Source: an uncultured Bacilli bacterium (GTDB taxonomy: Bacteria; Bacillota_I; Bacilli_A; RF39; UBA660). From it: a stretch of 10,105 nt of DNA. This document shows, piece by piece, positions 1 through 6,382 of this stretch. Positions within the stretch are counted from its first letter, which is position 1; each line of letters begins with the position of its first letter. A program made the translations under genes and the position numbers. The notes beneath the pieces were generated by a model. It worked only from the letters and a program-made list of their open reading frames with translations. It had not been told where the DNA came from and searched no databases. The DNA is taken from the NCBI GenBank assembly GCA_934098745.1, contig CAKOPG010000027.1, positions 1 through 10,105 on the forward strand, read 5' to 3'.

Positions 1-50
1 CTTGGTGATGTTCCAACATCTAAAGTTTTGAATCTTGATGTAGCGTAATC
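1..50 (-). repeat. Degenerate copy of the 21-residue repeat at the window edge
   Basis: Residues 967-982 read DYAT, SRFKTLDV, GTSP. This aligns with DYTP, STFRTSEF, GTSP of the main array with several substitutions. The unit is cut by the left edge, so more copies may follow. Confidence 0.7.
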
Positions 51-2948
51 TGTTACATGATCTCCTTTTCTTCCGAATAATGATTCTTTGGCTTTGCTCT
101 CGAATAGTTCTTTTGTTGGTGATGTTGTTTTTGCTTTACTTGGTGATGTTCCAAATTCTGAAGTTCTAAATGTTGATGGAGTGTAATCTACTTTCATTTT
201 ACTTGGTAATGTTGCACCATCAACTATGTGAGCTCCTGTTGTTGAATTAAATATTTTAGATATATTATAGGCTCCATCGATTGCTGTTGATACACCGATT
301 GACGCTGAAGCAACGTTGTCAGAATTATAAATTGAATTTTCTGCTATGTTGTTTTTTAACGTAGAATTATCAATTTCTAATTGAGTTAATTTATCCGGTG
401 ATGTTCCAAATTCTGATGTTCTAAATGTTGATGGAGCGTAATCTGTTTCTACTTTATTTGGTGATACTTCAAACTCTGAAGTTCTAAATGTTGATGGAGT
501 ATAATCTGTTTCTACTTTATTTGGTGATACTTCAAATTCTGAAGTTCTAAATGTTGATGGAGTGTAATCTGCTTCCATTTCACTTGGTGATATTCCAAAC
601 TCTGAAGTTCTGAATTTTGATGTAGTGTAATCTGTTTCTACTTTATTTGGTGATACTTCAAACTCTGAAGTTCTAAATGTTGATGGAGTGTAATCTACTT
701 CCATTTCACTTGGTGATATACCAAATTCTGAAGTTCTAAATGTTGATGATGAAGAGTCAACAATAGATTTACTAGACATCATATCTACATCTGGAGCTTT
801 TACACTAATTTGATTATTTGCAGGCATCTGATTGTTTTTAAATACATCTGTTGCTTCACCAAGCATTGACGAAACTCCAGCAACTAATGATTGTTGAGCT
901 ACTCCTTCCCAACCTCCATTCTTATTCCAAGCTTCTTCATAACTAACCCCTTCTGCTATTGAAGTTACAAGTGATTGGAAAGGAACTTCTGTTGCTCCTG
1001 TAACACTATCTAACCCTATTCTTATACTACTTTGAGCAATTTTTTTAGTTGCAGGTTTTAGAAGACCTTGTGTGGCTCCTTCAAATTGTGATGTCCCTAT
1101 TTTGGCACCAATGCCATATTGAACTCCTTCCCATGCTGCTTGGGTTACACCTACCGCTAGTCCTTTAGCAGTATCTGATTCATTCATATTTATTTGATTT
1201 AAACTATTTCCATTTTGATCTATAACTGTATATGTACCATCTGAATTTGATGTTATTGTATAATTTTGAATAACTTTGTTACCATTTTCATCATATGTTG
1301 TATCTTTAAAAGTTGTTGATTCTCCCGGAGATAAATTTTCAATATTTTTATACGTTTCATAATTTATGGCAACATCAAATTGATTTTCACCGTTCGACAA
1401 AGTAATACTATTTTTATTCCACTCTTCTTGTGTATACTTTCCTATTCCAATTCCTCCGGCAACTGATGCTAAGGCAACGGGAGTAGCTGCTCCAAATGTT
1501 GCTATTGTTAAGGCAGTGGTTCCTGCAACGTATCCTATTCCTTCAATTATTTGACAACCAGCACCATCTGATTTAAAAGGAGCAAATGATAACTCATCAA
1601 GCCACTGACCAGCATTAGTACCATAAAATAAATCAGATACTTTACTTACATAATCTGTGGCTACAAAAGACTTAGTTTCTCGCCATATTTTTTTAGTATG
1701 TTCAAAATTCCAATTTCCTGTAAAAATTCCTGATTTTACGTCTAAGATAGATGTTGTCAAAGTATCAACTGCTGTGCCAACTATTGCTCCAGTGTCAACT
1801 ACAGCTTCAACTACTCTTCCTACACCTTTTGTTACTGAAATAACGGCATTTGCTGTCGTAGCAATTATGTTATCAAGTGTTTTATCTTTTTCTATAAAAT
1901 CACTTATTGTTTTTTCACGTAATTTCGTATATTTACTATCCCATTCACCAGTGAATATTCCTCGGCCTAAATCTAAAAGGCTTGTGAATGGTGATGCTAC
2001 ACAATTAGCTATTTTTGCCCCAACATTTAGACCAAAATTAGCAATTTTATCACCAACACTTTTAAGCTTTGTGAAAAATCCTGTTTCTGTTGTTTCAGCA
2101 CCTGTTGATGCTAAAATACTATTTTCGTCAAGGCCATTTGCAAGTAAACTTGTAGCGACCATTTCATTACGAAGATTAGCAATGTTTTGGCTTCCTTTAT
2201 GTTCTATTTCAAGCATTCTTTCAGCTTTATCACAAATTTTTATATATATACTACTTATATTATCATTAACGCTGGGAAAGTTATTATTTAAACCTCTTAG
2301 ATAACTTATTCCACTGAAATTTCCAGGAATCGTTGATATTATTGAACTAATAATTTCATCTGCTTGGGCTTTACCACTTAAAGCTTCATTTATATGGACA
2401 GAAAAACTATTATAAAATCCTTCTTCATTAAAAAACGTCTTGACATTTCCAGCGCCACGATTACCTGTTATTCCTGATGGAGAAGACGGAACTTCAAAGT
2501 TATTTTGCAACAAATTGTCTACATATTTAGTTTCACCCGCTACGACTAAACCATTTAATTCTGTAGCTGCAGTGTTTATTTCTTCAGTTAAACTATTGAT
2601 TTTAGCATTCATCTCAGTTAATGTTTGATTTTTTAAAGTTGATGAAACGTTGTTTATTTGTTCTATTTCTTCATCTAATTTGCCACCATCAGCATTTACT
2701 CCACCAATTTGAAAACAATCATGCAAATCAGAAACAGAGGCATTTAAATTATCTGATACTGCATTTAAAGTATTTATGGCAGTAACAGTTTTTTCCCTTC
2801 CTTCATAATATTTAGTTCTTTCAGCTTCTAGCTCAGCAATTTTTTTCTGTAATTCCGCTATTCTTTCTTTTCTTCTACGTTCTGCTTCTGCTGCCGCTGC
2901 TTCGTCAAAACCACTCCCACTAGTTTTTTTATTTGATTCTTTTGCCAT
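1..2948 (-). CDS. Large repeat-containing candidate type VII secretion substrate (C-terminus beyond window)
   Basis: An uninterrupted minus-strand frame starts at ATG 2948 and continues for 982 codons to the left edge without a stop. The start is set by GGGGTGA (2955-2961) six bases upstream. Residues 14-53 are an Ala/Glu/Arg/Lys-rich coiled coil, and helical sequence continues to about 150 with an LNG triplet at 131-133. This resembles DUF5082/LXG-type N-termini, but no family match is proven. Residues 330-336 and 407-413 carry GIFTGEW and GIFTGNW, cores of a 77-residue internal duplication. Residues 470-503 are Gly/Ala-rich and hydrophobic. Residues 660-690 contain AWNKNGGWEGVAQQS. From residue 735 a 21-residue unit (STFRTSEF, then SP, then DYTP) repeats. 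The gene follows two WXG100-like genes on the same strand, as LXG toxins follow their small helical partners. I infer a T7SS-exported polymorphic toxin or repetitive surface effector. No catalytic domain is visible, because the C-terminus lies outside. A non-toxic structural substrate is the main alternative. Confidence 0.85.
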   Translation of the reverse strand, partial: MAKESNKKTSGSGFDEAAAAEAERRRKERIAELQKKIAELEAERTKYYEGREKTVTAINTLNAVSDNLNASVSDLHDCFQIGGVNADGGKLDEEIEQINNVSSTLKNQTLTEMNAKINSLTEEINTAATELNGLVVAGETKYVDNLLQNNFEVPSSPSGITGNRGAGNVKTFFNEEGFYNSFSVHINEALSGKAQADEIISSIISTIPGNFSGISYLRGLNNNFPSVNDNISSIYIKICDKAERMLEIEHKGSQNIANLRNEMVATSLLANGLDENSILASTGAETTETGFFTKLKSVGDKIANFGLNVGAKIANCVASPFTSLLDLGRGIFTGEWDSKYTKLREKTISDFIEKDKTLDNIIATTANAVISVTKGVGRVVEAVVDTGAIVGTAVDTLTTSILDVKSGIFTGNWNFEHTKKIWRETKSFVATDYVSKVSDLFYGTNAGQWLDELSFAPFKSDGAGCQIIEGIGYVAGTTALTIATFGAATPVALASVAGGIGIGKYTQEEWNKNSITLSNGENQFDVAINYETYKNIENLSPGESTTFKDTTYDENGNKVIQNYTITSNSDGTYTVIDQNGNSLNQINMNESDTAKGLAVGVTQAAWEGVQYGIGAKIGTSQFEGATQGLLKPATKKIAQSSIRIGLDSVTGATEVPFQSLVTSIAEGVSYEEAWNKNGGWEGVAQQSLVAGVSSMLGEATDVFKNNQMPANNQISVKAPDVDMMSSKSIVDSSSSTFRTSEFGISPSEMEVDYTPSTFRTSEFEVSPNKVETDYTTSKFRTSEFGISPSEMEADYTPSTFRTSEFEVSPNKVETDYTPSTFRTSEFEVSPNKVETDYAPSTFRTSEFGTSPDKLTQLEIDNSTLKNNIAENSIYNSDNVASASIGVSTAIDGAYNISKIFNSTTGAHIVDGATLPSKMKVDYTPSTFRTSEFGTSPSKAKTTSPTKELFESKAKESLFGRKGDHVTDYATSRFKTLDVGTSP
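129..209 (-). repeat. Detached copy of the 21-residue repeat
   Basis: After about 70 residues of non-repeat sequence, the motif returns at residues 914-940. It reads LPSKMKVDYTP, then STFRTSEF (from residue 925), then GTSPSK. The core is identical to the main array, and the DYTP end of a preceding unit is also present, so this is one and a half units rather than a chance match. Confidence 0.85.
369..746 (-). repeat. Six tandem 63-bp coding repeats (21 residues each)
   Basis: Six head-to-tail copies begin at 746, 683, 620, 557, 494 and 431, exactly 63 bp apart (residues 735, 756, 777, 798, 819 and 840). Each encodes [ST][TK]FRTSEF, then a variable stretch with SP, then DY[TA][PT]. Copies 1 and 3 read GISPSEME after the core. 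Copies 2, 4 and 5 read EVSPNKVE. Copy 6 reads GTSPDK and then diverges. The A-B-A-B-B order suggests 126-bp duplication followed by single-unit expansion. The period keeps the frame, so copy number can change without breaking the gene. Confidence 0.92.
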
Positions 2949-2966
2949 GGCAATTCACCCCAATTC

Positions 2967-3012
2967 ATAGATAAAAGTTAAATACCAAATATAGCATTTA
3001 ACTTTTATCTAT
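2967..3012 (-). repeat. Perfect 17-bp inverted repeat just upstream of the large gene's ribosome site
   Basis: Arms 2967-2983 and 2996-3012 are exact reverse complements with a 12-base loop. In the minus-strand transcript the hairpin ends five bases before the GGGGTGA ribosome site of the large gene at 2948. The stem is AT-rich and has no run of U after it, so it does not look like an ordinary terminator. Possible roles are mRNA protection, an RNase processing point or control of translation between the Esx genes and the large gene. Confidence 0.7.
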
Positions 3013-3045
3013 AAATGCCTTAATTTTCTATTAAGGCTATTTATA
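3010..3045 (-). repeat. Second stem-loop directly downstream of the Esx genes
   Basis: Arms 3010-3023 and 3031-3045 pair over 14 bp with one bulged base (3038) and a 7-base loop. The core is GCCTTAA/TTAAGGC. It starts five bases after the stop of the WXG100-like gene at 3050 and shares three bases with the neighbouring inverted repeat. No clear U-tract follows, so termination would be partial at best. An intercistronic stabiliser that lets the Esx proteins be made in excess of the large protein is a reasonable inference. Confidence 0.55.
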
Positions 3046-3049
3046 ATTA

Positions 3050-3343
3050 TTATCCATTAATTTTGCTTGATCCAGTCTTCTCTACTTTATCGTAAGCAGG
3101 TGCTACTGTTTCACTTAAATATTTAGAACAATTATTTATTGCTCCAATAAATTCTGGAAATTTTGCTTTCATTTTATCAAACATAGCATATAATTCGTTA
3201 GCTGTTTCACTTTGATAACTATTTTTTATTTTGTTTATTACTGTTGTTAATTCAACATTTAGTAATCTATCTAACTCACTTGCTGATGTTTTTAAGTTTT
3301 CTGATGCTTGTCTACATCCTTGTGCATTATATGTTAAAGCCAT
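3050..3343 (-). CDS. WXG100-like Esx protein with a variant (YQS) turn
   Basis: This 97-residue, mostly helical protein has no signal peptide and no predicted membrane span. It matches the WXG100/EsxA-EsxB scale and layout: helix (about 8-40), turn, helix (about 46-80). The turn expected to be Trp-x-Gly reads Tyr43-Gln44-Ser45, followed by ETANEL where WXG proteins have SAxxF. Near the C-terminus Tyr84-x-x-x-Glu88 fits the YxxxD/E secretion signal. The ribosome site GGGAGGT overlaps the stop codon of the upstream WXG100 gene, 14 bases away, so the two are translated together. I infer that it pairs with its neighbour as a heterodimer or acts as a targeting partner for the large protein encoded downstream. 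The missing Trp and Gly make it a divergent family member. Confidence 0.82.
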   Translation of the reverse strand: MALTYNAQGCRQASENLKTSASELDRLLNVELTTVINKIKNSYQSETANELYAMFDKMKAKFPEFIGAINNCSKYLSETVAPAYDKVEKTGSSKING

Positions 3344-3357
3344 TTATTATACCTCCC

Positions 3358-3633
3358 TTACATGTCTTCTTCTAAACTCTTATAATCTTTTCCTATAGAG
3401 CTCAAAATATCACCAAAATTTGTTAATAACATTCCGAATTTATTGTAATCTTCTCTGAATGCTTCTATATCTCTAGTGAATCTTTCTGCTGAGCTACCAG
3501 TCCATACCTTTTTTAGGTCATCAACAATACTATATATTTCTGCTACTTCGCTTTTATAGTTTTCAGAATATTGTGTAATTTGATTTCCACAAGAAATTGC
3601 TACTTCTGGTTCTATATTAATATTACCTGACAT
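3358..3633 (-). CDS. WXG100 family (Esx) type VII secretion protein
   Basis: This 91-residue helical hairpin protein has the canonical Trp44-Thr45-Gly46 turn in VWTGSSAERF. Tyr84-x-x-x-Glu88 near the C-terminus fits the YxxxD/E export motif. Such proteins dimerise as four-helix bundles and are exported by the FtsK-like ATPase EssC/EccC. No ATPase or other T7SS machinery gene is in this window, so it must be encoded elsewhere if functional. The gene is first in its transcript, about 65 bases after the inferred promoter start point. Its strong ribosome site GGAGGTG lies some eight bases before ATG. The neighbours (a second Esx-like gene, then a very large gene) make this an Esx-substrate cassette. 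Confidence 0.92.
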   Translation of the reverse strand: MSGNINIEPEVAISCGNQITQYSENYKSEVAEIYSIVDDLKKVWTGSSAERFTRDIEAFREDYNKFGMLLTNFGDILSSIGKDYKSLEEDM

Positions 3634-3705
3634 TAACCTTCACCTCCATTCTTATAAACTTTCCTAAAAGAACTTGCTCCATGGATTGTTTATGATTACA
3701 TATTA

Positions 3706-3734
3706 ATTGTAACAAATATTTCTTTGATTGTAAA
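3706..3734 (-). promoter_or_regulatory. Sigma-A-like promoter of the Esx cassette
   Basis: On the minus strand TTTACA (3734-3729) and TACAAT (3711-3706) are separated by exactly 17 bases, each one mismatch from consensus. The inferred start near 3699 leaves a leader of about 65 bases before ATG 3633. This makes the Esx genes and the large gene a transcript separate from yfhO upstream. Confidence 0.72.
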
Positions 3735-3773
3735 TAGTTTACACTTCTTTTTAGTTTTTATCTTGGATATTTT

Positions 3774-3797
3774 AATACATTTTAAAAAAGATGTATT
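3774..3797 (-). terminator. Weak AT-rich hairpin after the YfhO-family gene
   Basis: Arms 3774-3783 and 3788-3797 pair over 10 bp (one G-T pair, only one G-C pair) around a 4-base loop, 36 bases past the stop of the YfhO-family gene. No proper U-tract follows on the minus strand. It is the only candidate for ending that transcript before the Esx promoter, and it is weak. Confidence 0.25.
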
Positions 3798-3832
3798 TTA
3801 AATTGAAACTTATCACTTTTAATTTATATAAT

Positions 3833-6310
3833 TTAAATTTTTAAAATCCACTTTAACATCGAGTATATATAATAATATATAAAAAATGCTATAACTATGA
3901 TATTGTAAATATAATAACAAGTATTTTTTAAAAATATTTTATATGAGAATCTTTTCCATATAAATAAAGAAATTAGACCTATTACACTTATAATTATACT
4001 TATTTTAAATAGTGGCATGTCATACTTTATAGTTATATTGTTATTACCATTATTTAACTTTATTGATACAAAATTGGATAAATACTTATTGGTTCTTACT
4101 TCTTCATTATTTACATATGTTTTTATTCCCGGTATATAATTTATTGGCAAAAATAAATAGTTGTTGTCATTTGTCACATTGCTAACATAATATGTATTAT
4201 TTTTATATTCTACTTGTGAAGATAAATTTTTTATATCGGTATATTTTATAAATCCTAGAGAAAAATTAAACTGATGGTCATTATTTTTATTAATTGTAAT
4301 TTCAACATCCTGATCATACACACCCAAATCTAAAATATATCTTCCCTTTAGAAAAAATACTTTATTAGCTATTTCAATATAATTAATACTATCATAATCT
4401 TCAGCTTGAAAATATAATATACCCAATTCCTTTGGATGGTAATTTATAGTTATTATATTTTCTTCTTCAGTATAATTATCTATTTTAATAATATTGTCAT
4501 CAGTATTATATAACTTTTTATATATTTTATTTTGATAATCAAAGGAATTGGTATATTCAATTGAACTATTATCTTGATATATAATTCCTGATGAGATATT
4601 ATATTTATATTTGTATAAATATTTTTTATTATATTCAGATATTTTTTCATATATTTCTTCATTTTTTTCATGATCACTTATTATATATTTTGTTTTTAAG
4701 ATATAATCACTAAAAATTGTTCCACCATAACTACTTACTGTTGTTTGATCAATATAATATCCTAATTTATTATAAGTTTCTTTTTCACCATTTGGTATTA
4801 CATGGAGCCAATTATCTAATGTGGAAACATCAAGAATGAAGCCATAATCTGGATTGTAGCCGGTATAATCTATTTTATAATTTCCATCTTTGGGTAGGTT
4901 CATATTGTTATTAATATCATTAGCACTTTTTGTTAAATAATAGGTACTATTATAATACATTGTCCAAGAGGAGAAGACAATAATTGACAATATAGTTGTT
5001 GTGGTTAGTGATAGATAATTTATTTTCCTTTTGTTAAAGGTAATACTAATCAAAGTCATTATGATTAAAAATATACATATTCTTATAAGACAGAAATATA
5101 TTTGGGGATCTTTTATTTCGAAGAAAATCATTTCATCATTTATTTTAGTTAATAAGTCGTTATTGAATAAAATAGTTAATATAAATAATGTTATAAAAAT
5201 GATTATATTTAATATTTTTAAATCTGGTTCAGTTGTATTATTACTACTACATTTATTTTCAATATAATAGAGACTTCCTTTTAATAGAATGAATGATGTT
5301 ATAAATCCATATCTATATGGAAAGCACCAGTAGCTTCCCCCATGAATTGATAAGTTTATTGGTTCTAGGATAATACCTATACCTAATAAAAACAATGTAA
5401 ATAAAATAATATATTTTTCTTTAAAGTTTTTTTTGCCTTTTGTAAGAAAACATATAAAAAATGTAATAAGAATTGGCGATACTAACACATGAAGCGATTT
5501 TAACATAAAAAGTGAATTTAAGGTGTATTCATTCTTTGATACAAATCGGCTAGAATTAACTAATTGATATATGGCTGGCAAAGTGCTAAATGATGATATC
5601 ATAACAGCTATAATAGTTGATAAACCTAGTAATGTTACTTTAGATTTAATTTCTTCTTTTGAATAGTTAGGTTCTAGGTATAAAAAACTATAAAAAACTA
5701 TAAAAAATAAGATAAAATAACTAATGTAAAAAGATATAATTAAGGATATAGTAAGAACTATAATATAGCCAATATTTTTGTTATTATCAAGTAATTTTTC
5801 TAAGAATAATACTATTAATGGAAATAGAATGACACAATCTAACCACATAATATTGTAGTAATTAAGTAAGATAAAACCATTAAACGAGTATAATAAGGAT
5901 AATAGTATTTTATAGAATTCAGGAATTTTATTATGCCTTTTGTTTATATAAATATATGATGTTAAACATGTTAAGGTTATTTTAGTCAATAAGATTATGT
6001 TGAAGTAATTAATAATATTATCTCTTGGCGTAAAATAGAGCAATAAATTTACTGGGCTAAATATACTTCCTTGAATTATCATAGATATATATATATTATT
6101 TCCAAGGCCAATATTGTCATATATTATACTAGCATTTCCGTGCAAGAAATCATATATTCTATATAAAATGGCTACATATTGATAGTCAGCATCTACTTGT
6201 ATTATTGCATTGTCGCTAAAAGGATATAAATTTTGATGATAGTAAATAGTTAATACAACAATCATTGGAATAACTATAGGAGTTATAAACTTAAGATATT
6301 TTTTTAACAT
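3833..6310 (-). CDS. YfhO-family multi-pass membrane protein (GT-C-like)
   Basis: The 825-residue protein has about 12-13 hydrophobic spans up to residue 450, a large hydrophilic, presumably outside, region (about 455-765), and two C-terminal spans. The first outer loop has Asp40-x-Asp42-x-Gln44-Tyr45, followed by NIGLGNNIY and SPVNLLLYF. WLDCVILFPLIVLFLEKLL lies further on. These are hallmarks of YfhO (PF09586). In Bacillus subtilis YfhO is needed for lipoteichoic acid glycosylation, acting outside the membrane with a lipid-linked sugar donor. The same general role, transfer of a sugar to an envelope polymer or protein, is inferred here; acceptor and sugar are unknown. GGAAGTG lies before ATG 6310. 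It follows the surface-protein gene after 72 bases that hold a hairpin, so it may be only partly co-transcribed with it. The size and topology suit the family. Confidence 0.85.
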   Translation of the reverse strand: MLKKYLKFITPIVIPMIVVLTIYYHQNLYPFSDNAIIQVDADYQYVAILYRIYDFLHGNASIIYDNIGLGNNIYISMIIQGSIFSPVNLLLYFTPRDNIINYFNIILLTKITLTCLTSYIYINKRHNKIPEFYKILLSLLYSFNGFILLNYYNIMWLDCVILFPLIVLFLEKLLDNNKNIGYIIVLTISLIISFYISYFILFFIVFYSFLYLEPNYSKEEIKSKVTLLGLSTIIAVMISSFSTLPAIYQLVNSSRFVSKNEYTLNSLFMLKSLHVLVSPILITFFICFLTKGKKNFKEKYIILFTLFLLGIGIILEPINLSIHGGSYWCFPYRYGFITSFILLKGSLYYIENKCSSNNTTEPDLKILNIIIFITLFILTILFNNDLLTKINDEMIFFEIKDPQIYFCLIRICIFLIIMTLISITFNKRKINYLSLTTTTILSIIVFSSWTMYYNSTYYLTKSANDINNNMNLPKDGNYKIDYTGYNPDYGFILDVSTLDNWLHVIPNGEKETYNKLGYYIDQTTVSSYGGTIFSDYILKTKYIISDHEKNEEIYEKISEYNKKYLYKYKYNISSGIIYQDNSSIEYTNSFDYQNKIYKKLYNTDDNIIKIDNYTEEENIITINYHPKELGILYFQAEDYDSINYIEIANKVFFLKGRYILDLGVYDQDVEITINKNNDHQFNFSLGFIKYTDIKNLSSQVEYKNNTYYVSNVTNDNNYLFLPINYIPGIKTYVNNEEVRTNKYLSNFVSIKLNNGNNNITIKYDMPLFKISIIISVIGLISLFIWKRFSYKIFLKNTCYYIYNIIVIAFFIYYYIYSMLKWILKI

Positions 6311-6331
6311 TTTGGCACTTCCTTATAATTA

Positions 6332-6377
6332 AAAAGACATAACATGTGACTTTACAAATCATATAGTTATATCTTTT
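6332..6377 (-). terminator. Hairpin with trailing U-run between the surface-protein gene and the YfhO-family gene
   Basis: Arms 6332-6343 and 6366-6377 pair over 12 bp (one G-T pair) with a 22-base loop. In the minus-strand transcript the second arm ends in CUUUU, followed by UAAUU. It begins six bases after the stop of the surface-protein gene. This looks like a weak intrinsic terminator or attenuator. No convincing promoter follows before ATG 6310, so read-through into the YfhO-family gene is likely. Confidence 0.4.
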
Positions 6378-6382
6378 ATTAT

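Noticed and set aside
369..746. CRISPR-like array
   Set aside because: The repeats are directly contiguous, in frame and coding, with no unique spacers between short palindromic repeats.
1657..2304. 215-codon open frame on the plus strand
   Set aside because: It lies wholly opposite the large minus-strand gene, has no ribosome site, and its Ser/Leu/Ile/Val-rich composition is what an antisense frame of that gene gives.
2440..2628. 62-codon plus-strand open frame
   Set aside because: Antisense shadow of the large gene; no ribosome site and no recognisable protein.
3774..3797. Strong terminator between the YfhO-family gene and the Esx promoter
   Set aside because: The hairpin has a single G-C pair and no U-tract, so it is kept only as a low-confidence feature.
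4480..4677. 65-codon minus-strand frame, and a plus-strand frame at 5031-5267
   Set aside because: Both lie inside the YfhO-family gene in other frames and consist of Ile/Lys/Asn runs expected from AT-rich DNA.
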